Positions 18,450 through 27,621 are shown, numbered from the stretch's first letter. The stretch is 64,000 nucleotides of DNA from DATARH01 sp963773625 (GCA_963773625.1 CAVZCJ010000004.1:78204-142203); one strand, 5' to 3'. Made by a program: numbers and translations. Notes: generated from the sequence alone by a model not told the origin.

Positions 18450-20000
18450 ATGATCCGCTTCTATATCGCCGTCGCCGTCATCGCTCACGTTGGCGGCGCC
18501 GGCTGTTGCTGAGGACAGCTTTTTCGACGCGGGCCGGGCCCAGTCCGCGCTCGAGAGAATTTTCGACAAGGCCAACCACCCGACGAAGATCCTGGACCTC
18601 GAAATCCACCCGCTCGAGCTGACGATCGAACTGCAGGACCCGGCGTCGCCTCGGCACATCGACGCCTGGGTGGATCAGATCAACACGGCACGGCGGTCGT
18701 TCGTTGGCTCAGCCCGGAATTGCTGTCGGGGCCGCGCGCGGTCGATCCGAGCCTGCCCAACCCCAATCTCGACGCCAATCTGTTCGAGTTCAAACCCGCG
18801 GACGCCGCGGTGATCCCGACAATGATCGCCGCCGCGATCAAGCGCGCTCAGCTCGAGGACGCGGCCGAGGTTTCACGGATGGAGCTGCGCCGCCAGCTGC
18901 ATCTGGTGCCGGAGCCGAGCAGCGGCCCGCCCGAATGGACGATCGAGGTCACCAGCGGCCGCGAGCGCGCCGAAATCTACGCCGATCTGGCGGGCCAGAT
19001 CACTCACGTCAATCTCGACGGCACCCATCGGGCGCAGGCGCTCAATTATCAGGATGGCGGCAAGGAGCTCGACGATTTGGTCGCGACGATCGCCGACGTG
19101 TTCCCCAAGGAGCCGACGATCAAATCGGTGATCGTCTACGACCACTATCTGATCATCGAGGCCAAGAACCCCGACCACCCGGAGCGAGACGCTCGCTTCA
19201 CCGCCGGCCTCAATGGCGTCTACCGCGACCTGCTGGCGGATATGTTCCCGAACATCAACATGCCCGGCCAGCCGCCCGGCCGGTTTACGATCACCGATGT
19301 CGACTGGTCGCTGCTTCCGAAGCTGGAACAAGCGGCGCGCGACCGCCTGCAGCTGCCGGGCGGAAAGGTGGGCCTCGTCAAGATCACCAAGCCTGCCGGC
19401 GTCAACGGGCCGGTGCTCCAGTGGGAGGTTAACATCGAGGCGGCCGGCGACCGGGCGACCGAGGGCTACGTCACCTTCGACGTCAAGGGCAACATCCTAC
19501 GCACCGAATATCCGCCCGGCAAAGGTCCAAAGCTCGATTTTCTCGCCGCGGCGAGCTACGGCGCGGCCTTCGATGGGCTGAGCCAGGGTCTCGGTGCCCA
19601 CGCGCCGGTCACCGAGCTGGAGTTCTGGCCCGATAAGGTCATGATCACGGCCAAGGACCCGCAAAAACCCAGCGATCTCGTCGTCTTCGAGTATCACGGC
19701 GAAAGCCTCAGCCGCAGCATTATGACGCCGATGATCTGGCCGACATTCGGTCCCGACTGGTTCTTCGATCTGTCGCAGGCGCAGCCGATCGGCGGGCGCT
19801 TGGCCCAGCTCGAGCAAGACACGCTCACCCGGCTCGGTCTCGCCGGCGGCAAGATCGAGCGCATCACCATCTCGAAGCAGAAAATTTTCATGCCGCGCAA
19901 CGACCGCGTCGTGATCGAGATACGCGCCGAGGAGGGACGGCGCGGCGGCCGCGTTGTCTACGATCTCAACGGCAACGTTGTCGACATCGTCACGCCCTAG
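18450..20000 (+). CDS. Secreted protein with PepSY-like repeats (frameshifted near the N terminus)
   Basis: The reconstructed 515-residue protein starts MIRFYIAVAV, has a signal peptide ending APAVAED and then a series of beta-rich units, each with a strand like WTIEVTSGRERAEIYADLAG or LQWEVNIEAAGDRATEGYVTFDVKGN. The pattern of a Trp/Val strand followed by a strand ending in D-x-x-G-x-I is reminiscent of PepSY domains, alternating with units of the form IKSVIVYDHYLIIEAKNP. Frame changes near 18480 and 18700 are inferred; from 18720 the frame is open to 20000. I do not recognise a named family. It is separated from the NIPSNAP operon by a hairpin. Confidence 0.7.
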
Positions 20001-20016
20001 GGACGGATACCGGCGC

Positions 20017-20355
20017 TCAATATGCGCCGATGATGAACTTCTCGTCGATCGTGAACGTCTTGATCCGGCCGATAAAGAGCGCGCCGTCGTCGTGCAGGCG
20101 CTTGGCCTCGGGTGAGGCATTGGCGCGGGCCATCGCCTCGCGGTCGTCGAACCAAGTCTCGGCGATGCCATCGACCTCGACGTCGGTCTCGGGGATGTCC
20201 GGGCGCGTGCGCGTCTCCTGGATGTGGTTCTGCACATAGCGGCGCATCCCCGGCACCGCGTGCGCGAGCGGCGCGTGGATCTCGATCCAGTGTTTCACGA
20301 ATTGCTCGTGGGTCAGTTCGGGCCGGCGGGTGAGCAGCGAAATGCTTTTGATCAT
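20017..20355 (-). CDS. EthD domain protein
   Basis: The 112-residue protein starts MIKSISLLTRRPELTHEQFVKHWIEIHAP, typical for the EthD dimeric alpha-beta barrel family, with the HAVPGMRRYVQNH strand-helix and ETWFDDREAMARANAS in the second half. EthD proteins accompany degradation of ethers or aromatic compounds, with unclear chemistry. It lies 12 bases downstream of a TetR regulator gene and is probably co-transcribed with it. Intact. Confidence 0.85.
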   Translation of the reverse strand: MIKSISLLTRRPELTHEQFVKHWIEIHAPLAHAVPGMRRYVQNHIQETRTRPDIPETDVEVDGIAETWFDDREAMARANASPEAKRLHDDGALFIGRIKTFTIDEKFIIGAY

Positions 20356-20367
20356 GTAAATCCCCCT

Positions 20368-21042
20368 CTACCGCGCCCGGCAGCCGTCGAGGAACAGCGC
20401 GACTGCGTCCCGCGCCCACGCAGAAAGCTCGGCGGGGGTGAGCGGCGTGGCGAGGCCCAGCGCGCGCCGCTGCGGTCCGGTCACCACCATCAGGATGAAC
20501 TCCTCCGCCGCGAAGCGCGGATCCACCGCACGCAGCTCGCCGCTCTTGATGCGCGGTTCGAGCTGCTTGGCGATGCGTTCGATGCCATTTGCCGCGCCGA
20601 TTTGGTGCATCATGCGGGCGAGCCCGGGAAACTGCCGCGCCTCGGCGATGACGATGCGGTGCAGCGCCAGCGCTTCCGGCGTGAGGGCGATCTTCAGCAG
20701 ATGCTCGGCCATGAGCCGTAAGCCATCGGAGAGGCTCGGCCATTCGACCGTCGCCTCGTCCAGCGGCGGCAGCCAGCGCTCGATCAGCCGGTGCACCACC
20801 GCCTCGAACAGGCGCTCCTTGCCGGGGAAGCGGTGATAAAAGGTGCGCTTCGAGATGCCGGCGCGCTTGGCGATTGCCTCGATGCTGGTCGCGCCAAAAC
20901 CATGGCCGAGAAAAAGTGACTCGGCGACGTCGAGGATGCGCACGGCGAGTTGGGCCGATTGCTGCCGTGACGGCCGCCCGCCGCGTCCGCGCGCCCCCGT
21001 CCGGTCAATCTCGTCAATAGTCCCTGACACCAATCGCCTCAT
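20368..21042 (-). CDS. TetR/AcrR family transcriptional regulator
   Basis: The N-terminal DNA-binding domain spans about residues 28-80: RILDVAESLFLGHGFGATSIEAIAKRAGISKRTFYHRFPGKERLF. The C-terminal ligand domain is of the AefR-like type (AEARQFPGLARMMHQIGA; DPRFAAEEFILMVVTGPQRR). Length 224 is normal. A short TTGA-N4-TCAA inverted repeat upstream could be its operator. It probably controls its own operon with the EthD gene; whether it also affects pcaHG is unknown. Intact. Confidence 0.88.
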   Translation of the reverse strand: MRRLVSGTIDEIDRTGARGRGGRPSRQQSAQLAVRILDVAESLFLGHGFGATSIEAIAKRAGISKRTFYHRFPGKERLFEAVVHRLIERWLPPLDEATVEWPSLSDGLRLMAEHLLKIALTPEALALHRIVIAEARQFPGLARMMHQIGAANGIERIAKQLEPRIKSGELRAVDPRFAAEEFILMVVTGPQRRALGLATPLTPAELSAWARDAVALFLDGCRAR

Positions 21043-21099
21043 CGCGGTAACGGCAAGAATCTTAATTGATGTCTCAGCAAACGCAACTGGCGCGTTCTT

Positions 21100-21118
21100 T
21101 TATTTGATCGTTCAATAA
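21100..21118. promoter_or_regulatory. Possible TetR operator upstream of the tetR-ethD operon
   Basis: TTGA (21104-21107) and TCAA (21112-21115) form an inverted repeat with a four-base spacer, within the partly symmetrical AT-rich run TTATTTGATCGTTCAATAA. It lies about 60 bases upstream of the regulator start. Assignment rests only on symmetry and position. Confidence 0.35.
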
Positions 21119-21145
21119 GCGCATGGATCGCTAGCGAACGCGCCC

Positions 21146-21721
21146 TCAGAGATCGAGAAACGCCGTTTCGCCGTCGCCTTGCAGGACGATGTCGAAGCGA
21201 TAGATGTCGTCTTCGCCTCGCCGAGCGATCAGACTTTGCCTCGCGGTTTCGTCCTCGATCGCGGTGAGCAGCGGGTCGGCGGCGTTTGCGGCCTCATCGG
21301 CGAAATAGATGCGGGTGAACAGCTGGCGTAGGAGTCCGCGGGCGAAAAAAGCGATATTGATATGCGGCGCCTGAAGCGCGTTGCCGCGGCCTGGAACCGG
21401 GCCGGGCTTGATCGTTGTGATACGGAATCGGCCCTGCGCGTCGGTCGCGACGCGGCCATAGCCGAGGAAATTTGGATCGAGCTTCTTGTCGGTCTGTCCG
21501 TCCTCGACATGGTTGTAGCGGCCGGCGGCATTGGCCTGCCACAGCTCGAGCATCGCGTCCGACACGGGCGCGCCGTCGCCATCGATCACCCGCCCTTCGA
21601 TGACGATCCGCCGGCCCTCGGGGTTGTTGCGGGTCAGGTCGCTCCATTCCGGGCGGTCGAGACCAAGGGCGAAGAACGGCCCAACGGTTTGGCCCGGCGT
21701 CGGGATCAGCTTCGCGGCCAT
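21146..21721 (-). CDS. pcaG: Protocatechuate 3,4-dioxygenase alpha subunit
   Basis: PcaG is the non-iron-binding subunit of the intradiol dioxygenase that opens protocatechuate to beta-carboxy-cis,cis-muconate. The 191-residue product has TPGQTVGPFFALGL near the start, DAMLELWQANAAGRYNH and ITTIKPGPVP, and then APHINIAFFARG where PcaH has the iron-ligand His pair, as expected for the alpha chain. The start codon directly abuts the pcaH stop (TAA-ATG with no spacer). Intact. Confidence 0.93.
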   Translation of the reverse strand: MAAKLIPTPGQTVGPFFALGLDRPEWSDLTRNNPEGRRIVIEGRVIDGDGAPVSDAMLELWQANAAGRYNHVEDGQTDKKLDPNFLGYGRVATDAQGRFRITTIKPGPVPGRGNALQAPHINIAFFARGLLRQLFTRIYFADEAANAADPLLTAIEDETARQSLIARRGEDDIYRFDIVLQGDGETAFLDL

Positions 21722-22435
21722 TTAGGCTGCCTCGAACGGGGTCGCTTCGCGGCCGCGCAGCACCATGTCGAACGAATAGCCGAGCGCCCATTCCGGTTCG
21801 CTCAGATTTGGGTCGTAGGCGGCAATGAGCCGCTCCCGAGCTTCGACATCGGCCGTGCTGTTGTAGATTGGGTCATATTGCAGCAGGGGATCTCCGGGGA
21901 AATACATCTGGGTAATGAGCCGGGTCACGAAGCCGCCGCCGTAGACCCCGAAATGCAGATGCGCGGGCCGCCACGCGTTGGGGCTGTTGCGCCACGGATA
22001 GGCGCCAGGCTTGATCGTGACGAAGCGGTAGCGCCCGTCGGCATCGGTGATTGCCTGGCCGGCGCCGGTGAAATTCGGGTCTAGCGGCGCGTCGTGCTGG
22101 TCGACCGGGTGGTGGTAGCGGCCAGCGGCATTGCACTGCCACAACTCGACCAGCGTGTTGGGGATCGGGCTGCCGTCCTCGTCGAGGATGCGGCCGGTGA
22201 CGATGATCCGCTCGCCGAGCGGCTCGCCCTTGTGCTGCTTGGTGAGGTCGGTCGCCGCCGGCCCCGCCCAGCCGCTCGTGAAGCTCGGGCCGGTGATTTC
22301 CGACAGCGTGTGCTGGAAGGGAACGAGTGGCCGGGTCGGCGAACGTTTTACGGTGCTGCCATAGTCCGGGTAGAGGTAGGGCGGCTGGGTTCCCTCGCGG
22401 TGCCGGGCATAGGCGGGCGGCGTCTTGGCCATCAT
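21722..22435 (-). CDS. pcaH: Protocatechuate 3,4-dioxygenase beta subunit
   Basis: PcaH carries the catalytic non-haem Fe(III). The expected ligands are visible: Tyr in NAAGRYHHP, Tyr in KPGAYPWRN and the His-x-His pair in WRPAHLHFGVYGG. The N-terminal part (PPYLYPDYGSTVKRSP) is typical of beta subunits. The 237-residue length is normal. Two adjacent ATGs (22435 and 22432) follow a GGAGGAGGGG ribosome site. It forms a two-gene operon with pcaG; other ortho-cleavage genes are not in the window. Confidence 0.95.
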   Translation of the reverse strand: MMAKTPPAYARHREGTQPPYLYPDYGSTVKRSPTRPLVPFQHTLSEITGPSFTSGWAGPAATDLTKQHKGEPLGERIIVTGRILDEDGSPIPNTLVELWQCNAAGRYHHPVDQHDAPLDPNFTGAGQAITDADGRYRFVTIKPGAYPWRNSPNAWRPAHLHFGVYGGGFVTRLITQMYFPGDPLLQYDPIYNSTADVEARERLIAAYDPNLSEPEWALGYSFDMVLRGREATPFEAA

Positions 22436-22554
22436 GCGTTCCCCTCCTCCTCGTGGAGGCGAGAGCCTGATCCGCTTGCCCGCCGCCGGTCAAGACCCGG
22501 TGCTCGGTCTCGCGCGGTCCGCGAACCGAGTGAATTTTTTTCCGCTCGGCTATT

Positions 22555-22577
22555 GTAAACGATACCGTATCGTTTAC
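22555..22577. promoter_or_regulatory. Perfect 23-bp palindrome, probable operator
   Basis: The half-site GTAAACGATAC (22555-22565) is followed by one central base and its exact reverse complement (22567-22577). It lies 120 bases upstream of pcaH and 51 bases upstream of the small secreted-protein gene, in the AT-richest part of this divergent gap. Symmetry, size and location are those of a dimeric repressor site such as a TetR-family operator. Confidence 0.65.
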
Positions 22578-22627
22578 TTATCATCATGACCGCTTATGGT
22601 CAGTCAGAATGAGGATAGGAGGGTACG

Positions 22628-22891
22628 ATGTCCCTCACGCAAAATCGGTGGTTCCGTCGGTTTGGGCTCGGTGCCGTCGCGGCGCTGAGCTTGGTTGCCG
22701 CTACGATGACGACTGTCCCGGCGCAGGCTCACGAATATGGGTATCGGGCGCCGGCGGTTGTCAATCCGGCCTTCATTTTCCAACGGGTCTTCACCGGGTT
22801 TGCCGGTGCGGGTCATTGGGACCGCCACGCCTATTGGGGCCACCGCGACTATTGGGGCCACCGCGACTATTGGGGCCACCAATGGCGCTAG
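22628..22891 (+). CDS. Small secreted protein with YWGHRD repeats
   Basis: The 87-residue protein starts at ATG 22628 after AGGAGGG. A signal peptide ends AQA-HEYGY. The mature part is short and rich in Tyr, Trp, His and Gly, closing with imperfect repeats HAYWGHRDYWGHRDYWGHQWR. Similar Tyr/Trp/His/Gly/Arg-rich short exported proteins occur in many alphaproteobacteria without known role; metal or surface binding by the His/Tyr repeats is a guess. It is followed by a good Rho-independent terminator and preceded by the 23-bp palindrome. Confidence 0.8.
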   Translation: MSLTQNRWFRRFGLGAVAALSLVAATMTTVPAQAHEYGYRAPAVVNPAFIFQRVFTGFAGAGHWDRHAYWGHRDYWGHRDYWGHQWR

Positions 22892-22910
22892 CCGCCAGGA
22901 AGGCTACGCA

Positions 22911-22942
22911 AACCCCCGGCTTTCCGCCGGGGGTTTTGCTTT
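22911..22942 (+). terminator. Rho-independent terminator
   Basis: CCCCCGGC (22913-22920) pairs with GCCGGGGG (22926-22933) around loop TTTCC, followed by TTTTGCTTTT. It lies 20 bases after the YWGHRD protein gene. Confidence 0.85.
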
Positions 22943-23032
22943 TGTGGCGGTCAAGACAAGACATGGTGATTTGTCGTCCTCGCCGAGCTAGGGTACTCCC
23001 CGCGCCCCCAATCACATCGAGGAGATGAGACG

Positions 23033-23317
23033 ATGGCACTGCGCAAATTCATCATCGAGCGCGACATCCCCGGCGCCGGCTCGCTGGAGCGCGAGCAATT
23101 GCGTGCCGCCGCCGGTAAGTCCAACGGCGTGCTGCGCGAACTTGGCCCTGACATCCAGTGGGTCGAAAGCTATGTCGCCGCCGACAAGACCTTTTGCGTC
23201 TATCTCGCCAAGGACGAGGCGATCATCAAGAAGCACGCCGAAATCAGCGGCTTCCCGGCGACCAAGATCACCGAAGTGCGCAAGATGATCGACCCGACCA
23301 CGGAGCATACGCCGTAA
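23033..23317 (+). CDS. DUF4242 / nickel-binding-like small protein
   Basis: The 94-residue product begins MALRKFIIERDIPGAG and contains SNGVLRELGPDIQWVESYVAADKT and AIIKKHAEISGFPATKITEVRKMIDP, matching the DUF4242 family of small ferredoxin-like proteins (SCO4226-type), one of which binds nickel. Its role is not established. Start ATG 23033 follows GAGGAGATGAGAC. Intact, monocistronic. Confidence 0.8.
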   Translation: MALRKFIIERDIPGAGSLEREQLRAAAGKSNGVLRELGPDIQWVESYVAADKTFCVYLAKDEAIIKKHAEISGFPATKITEVRKMIDPTTEHTP

Positions 23318-23369
23318 TCCTCGAACGCAGCGAACCCTGGCCTTAGCGGCCGGGGGCTCTCAAACGTCA

Positions 23370-24159
23370 TCACCAGTTGCACGGCGTATTCAGAGCGCAA
23401 CTGCGGACCAGCAATACGTCGAGCGGCAAAAACCAGATCGGAAACGACATCGCGAGCGGTAGAAGCCGCGTGTCGTCAGACAAGGTCAACGCGACCGGCC
23501 GCGGCGCGTCGTCTGGGTCGCCGTCGCTCCCACCCTTGAAGCCGGCGATCGCCTTGAGCGTCATGGCGAGGTGGATGCCGGGTTCGCGCGGGTCGCGGGC
23601 CAATACCCGGCCCACCGTGTCGAAACGGCGGGTACCGTCATAAACCGGAACGGTAAAGGCCGCGTCACCGCGCCGGACCGCCGCCTCGATCGCGACAATC
23701 GCGCTCAGCGGGTCGATGACGTTGCGGCGGAACTGCTCCGCCAGCAGCTTTTGGTGGCTGTCATCATCGGCCCCGCGTTCGGCGACGATCTCGGCATCGC
23801 GCGTGACAAAAGTCATGCGCAGTTTGCCGTCCTTCTTCTTGCGCAGGTCGTAATTGGCGGAGAAGTGCGCTGGCACAGGCGATTTACCGGCGATGAGCCG
23901 GCCATCGACAATCGCTGTGGCGCGGAAATGCGTAACGAGTTGCGGAAGCCCCTCGCTGACGATCTCCATCTCGGCGTGATAGGCGTCTGGCCGTCACGTG
24001 CGCCACGACCCGGATGTGCGCCGCCGGCAAGCCGCCCCAGGTCGCCCGGTACAGCAGAACGGCGTCGTCGGCCCGCGCCGCGGCTGCGGCGGTAAAGCTC
24101 GCCACTAACGCCGCGAAGAACCTGAGCAGGTTCGCGCCTGCTGGCGATCCCGTCACCAC
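23370..24159 (-). CDS. DUF3108 domain exported protein (frameshifted)
   Basis: A signal peptide (LLRFFAALVASFTAAAAARA) begins the product in one frame, followed by DAVLLYRATWGGLPAAHIRV; the body continues in another frame from about 23985: AEMEIVSEGLPQLVTHFRA, SANYDLRKKKDGKLRMTF, VYDGTRRFDTVGRVL, SFPIWFLPLDVLLV. This is the DUF3108 pattern of a periplasmic beta-rich protein of unknown function. One indel near 23985 is inferred. Single gene between a DUF4242 gene and a long unknown gene. Confidence 0.75.
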
Positions 24160-24213
24160 CGTCTCGCTCGCTAGGTGCTCCCTCTCCCTGGGAAGAGGAG
24201 AGGGGCAATCGAA

Positions 24214-25830
24214 CTACTGCAGACGGGCGATACCCAGCGCGGCGCCGAAGCGGTTGGCGCAGTCGAGCGGGTTGCCATACTTGCGGTGGACCGCCGTGTG
24301 GTGGGCGCAGGCAAGCAGTAGACGATCGCGATGGTTGCCCTGGTTCTTGAGGTAATCCTCGAGGAGAACCTGCCCAATCTCTTGATTGTGCGGGTCATTG
24401 CCCATCCGCGACGACAAGAGCGCCAGGCGCTGGATCAGCGGCGCGCGATCCTTCTGGTTATCGAGATAGGCTTGGGTCCAATCCACGCTCGCCTTGCCGT
24501 CGAGCGCGATCACCGCCTGGTCCATGCGGTCGAGGATTTCGCTGCCGCTGAGCTTCGACGCACCCGCCGGCGCCTTCGGCTTGTTGGGCTCGGCGTCGTT
24601 GATGCCCTTCTGATGCCAGGCGGCGCGGTTGAGATACGCGGTCGCAGTGTAGAGCAGCTTCAGCTGCTGCTTGTGTTGGAAGTTGTCGAAGTACCACGCC
24701 ATCGTGTTGAGGTACTCGAAGCAATGCTGCGGCAGCGAGAAATTGTTGACCCCGCGGGTTTCGAGGATCACCTGCGCCGAGGCAACCTGCAGCGCGTCGA
24801 GGATGCGGCGCGGGCTCTTGCCCGCTTCGAGCAGTTTGGACAGCGCCTCGACATAAGCCGGCTCGGCGTCGCGGATCACCGCTTTCTCGAACGTCTTCTG
24901 CTCCTCGTCCGACAGGGGCTCCTTGTTGTTGGCGAGGATCGCCATCTCGGCATTGGTCACACCGGCATAGGGGATGGCCGAGATCGTCGCCTTTTCGAGG
25001 AAGATCTGCACCGCGTTGCAGGCCATCTCGTAGGTCGAGTACCAGCGCGGGCCGACCGCGATGTCGAGTGCGCCGGCATAGACGACGTTATGCGCGTCGT
25101 CCCAGCCGAGGAAGTTGCCGAGATCGACCGTGGCGCGGGCGCGGAACGCCTTGTGCCCGGTGGTGTAGGAGCGGTTGTAGAGCGCGCGGTCCTGCACATC
25201 CATCAGGCCGGCATGGACCAGCTGGGCCAAGACCGCCTTGCGCTCGCCGGGTTTTCCATCAGCCCGAGGAAGACGCGGTAGGCTTCGAGCACGTTGCCGC
25301 GCTGGACCAAGGTCATCCAATGGTCGAGCCGCTCCTGCAGCGGGCCATCGAGCTGTTCCGGCTCCTGGTCGGCCCAGGCGACTTCCGGCATCGGCGGCGG
25401 GCCCGGCGGCATCGACCAGCCCGGTGCGCGCGCGTAATGGCCAGGCGCCTTCAGGATTTTCTGGTTCCAGATGTCGAGCCCGGTCGGGATGTACCAGACA
25501 GTTTGCGCGTAGGGCAGCGCGGCGCAATCCTCGGGCACCAGCTTCGACAATTGCAGCGAGGCGCGCGCCGACAAGCAGGCAATGGTCGTTGTTGACGAAG
25601 TTGACGTAGCCGTCGTCGATCCGCTCGTGATAGGGCACATGGGTATAGGGGGCATGGATGCGCACACCCTCGGCGACGATCTCGGTCATCGGCCGGCCGG
25701 CGCGCACCAGATCGTAATAGACGTCGCTCGCGCCCTTCTGGTCGCGGGCGAGAATGCGCTCTTCGAGCTTCTCGTAAAGCGCCTGCGGCTTGCCCGAATT
25801 GCTGAGCGTCGATTGCGGCTGAGCGGCCAT
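24214..25830 (-). CDS. Conserved protein of unknown function (about 540 aa, frameshifted)
   Basis: The reconstructed product starts MAAQPQSTLSNSGKPQALYEK and is soluble and largely helical. Notable is an N-terminal His-rich segment (HAPYTHVPYHERIDDGYVNFVNNDH) that could bind metal, then WYIPTGLDIWNQKILKAPGHYARAPG, then GHKAFRARATVDLGNFLGWDDAHN in the middle and HCFEYLNTMAWYFDN later. The central part (25265-25575) is in a second frame, so two indels are inferred. No signal peptide. I do not recognise the family. Start ATG 25830 has AGGAT upstream; ATG 25839 is an alternative. Confidence 0.6.
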   Translation of the reverse strand: MAAQPQSTLSNSGKPQALYEKLEERILARDQKGASDVYYDLVRAGRPMTEIVAEGVRIHAPYTHVPYHERIDDGYVNFVNNDHCLLVGARLAAIVEAGARGLRRAALRANCLVHPDRARHLEPENPEGAWPLRARTGLVDAAGPAADAGSRLGRPGAGTARWPAAGAARPLDDLGPARQRARSLPRLPRADGKPGERKAVLAQLVHAGLMDVQDRALYNRSYTTGHKAFRARATVDLGNFLGWDDAHNVVYAGALDIAVGPRWYSTYEMACNAVQIFLEKATISAIPYAGVTNAEMAILANNKEPLSDEEQKTFEKAVIRDAEPAYVEALSKLLEAGKSPRRILDALQVASAQVILETRGVNNFSLPQHCFEYLNTMAWYFDNFQHKQQLKLLYTATAYLNRAAWHQKGINDAEPNKPKAPAGASKLSGSEILDRMDQAVIALDGKASVDWTQAYLDNQKDRAPLIQRLALLSSRMGNDPHNQEIGQVLLEDYLKNQGNHRDRLLLACAHHTAVHRKYGNPLDCANRFGAALGIARLQ

Positions 25831-26011
25831 GCGGAGCATCCTTTGTTGCGTCATGCTACCCGTGACCGCAACAATGCGCCCAAATTTGCGGAGCGGCAAC
25901 GCCGCCGGGCCAGTCTTCAGACCGCTCTGCGCCCGACGCATGGCCAGGCACGCCATCGTAAATCCTGCCCTCCCGAAACTGGGAGGGTGACCACTAGGAA
26001 GCGATCCTCGT

Positions 26012-26500
26012 TTAGGCCGCGCGGGATTCGCGGGGTGGGGTAATGGTGATGCCAAGGGCGCGGCGCAGACCGTCGCGGCTGCGCGCAAGCCGCGAGCGCA
26101 TTGTACCGACCGGGATGCGCAGAACCGACGCAGTTTGCTCGTAAGTGAGGCCCTCGAGGCCGATCAGCAGAATGACAGCACGCTGCTCCTCGAGGAGATG
26201 GCCCATAGCCCGGTCGAGATCGGTAAGGGTGAATTCTGCCTCCAGGTCGCGGGGCAATGGCGGCACTTCACCGGCTCGGCGAAACGGGTTGTCGCGGAGA
26301 TCATGCAAGATCGTCAGCAGCCAGATACGGATCGACCCATCGTGTGGGCAACGTTCTTTGTTCGCCAGCGATTCGTGCACCACGTCCTCCACTAACTGGC
26401 CTGCCTCATCGGGGTCGCGGGTCAGCGCGGTGGCGTACCGCATCAGTTTGGGAAGCTGCTCTTTAAGCAACAGATGAAAATCCGACAACTTGCCCTCCAT
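26012..26500 (-). CDS. ECF-type RNA polymerase sigma factor
   Basis: The 162-residue protein has a sigma-70 region 2 (LPKLMRYATALTRDPDEAGQLVEDVVHESLANKER, residues 15-50) and a region 4 helix-turn-helix (EEQRAVILLIGLEGLTYEQTASVLRIPVGTMRSRLARSRDGLRRAL, residues 103-150), the architecture of extracytoplasmic-function sigma factors. No anti-sigma gene flanks it on either side, which is unusual; control may be at transcription or by a distant partner. Intact, monocistronic. Confidence 0.88.
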   Translation of the reverse strand: MEGKLSDFHLLLKEQLPKLMRYATALTRDPDEAGQLVEDVVHESLANKERCPHDGSIRIWLLTILHDLRDNPFRRAGEVPPLPRDLEAEFTLTDLDRAMGHLLEEQRAVILLIGLEGLTYEQTASVLRIPVGTMRSRLARSRDGLRRALGITITPPRESRAA

Positions 26501-26628
26501 TCGTTGCGCACTTCGCCGTGCTGTGGAGAACGTAGAGGGGCTTTGTAACGGGCGGATTTACCGCCTGTCCGTATTGGTGAAGAATTGTAAACCAGGTTGG
26601 GCTGTCAGGAATTTTGGCACAAGACCGC

Positions 26629-27619
26629 CTATTCCGCGGCATCCTTGGTTTCGCCGAAGACGTTATAGCTCTGCTGCTGATAGCGGATCATGTAGTCGGT
26701 GTAATAGACCGTCTCATACCTGGGCGGGTTTTCGGGGCCGACGCAGGTGGGCACCGCGGCGATTGGCCAATCGATGTTGCTGTCGCAGAAAAACGCCAGC
26801 GCGTAGCGCTCGCCGCCCGAGCGGTTGACCGCGCGGTGCGCGGTGGCGAGGAAGCGGTCGTTGGTCCAGCGCTGCAGTAGCTGGCCGCCATTGACGACAA
26901 ACGCGTCCGGGATGGCGGGGGCGGCGATCCATTCGCCGCTCTGCCGACGGATCGACAGGCCGGGCACCTCGTTTGGGGCGAGCAGCGTGAGGAAACTGGT
27001 GTCGGTGTGTGGGGCAATGCCGAACTCGTCGTCGGGCGCGTCGGGCTCGGGCGGATAGTGGGTCATCCGCAGCTTGTATTGCGGCTCGGCGAACGGCGCG
27101 TCGAAATACTGCGCCGGCAGGCCGAGGGCGCGGGCGTAGAGCGGCACCAGTTTTTGCACCAGCCGCTCCATCGCATCGCAATAGGCGGTGACGGTCTCGC
27201 GAAAGCCGGGCAGGCCGGCGGGCCATTGGTTGGCGCTGCGGAAACGCCGGCCGGAGATGACGTCCGGGTGGTCGGGCGGCAGGTCGCGGGCGACGAAGAG
27301 GGCCTCGTTGAGATTGGCCTTGGTGACGGTGGCGACGGTCGAGGTGCGCAGCGTGTCGCCCTTAAGCGGCAGATAGCCGACATTGTGCTTGTCGATCTTG
27401 ATCATCAGCTTTTTGTCGAGCGGCTGCGCATGGAAGCGCGCGGCCTGGTGAAAGGTGTCGCGGGTGAGCTCCGGCGGCACGCCGTGGCCGGTGATGAAGT
27501 AGAAGCCGATCTCGGTCAGTGCGACGCGGAGCTGCTCCGCGGCGCGGTCGAGCGCGCCGGAGTTCGCCGGCGAAATACGGCGCGAGATCGATGACCGGGA
27601 TGATGGCGGCGTCGGCCAT
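26629..27619 (-). CDS. Isopenicillin N synthase-like 2OG-Fe(II) dioxygenase (frameshifted)
   Basis: The protein starts MADAAIIPVIDLAPYFAGE, then shifts frame near 27560 to reach the TEIGFYFITGHGVP segment. The Fe(II) site is complete: His and Asp in GIAPHTDTSFLTLL and distal His in RFLATAHRAVNRSGGERYALAFF, with the Arg-x-Ser 2-oxoglutarate site (NRS). Length about 330 residues fits plant-type/IPNS-like oxygenases of bacteria. Substrate unknown. It starts two bases after the stop of the preceding unknown gene, suggesting co-transcription. Confidence 0.85.
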
Positions 27620-27621
27620 CG

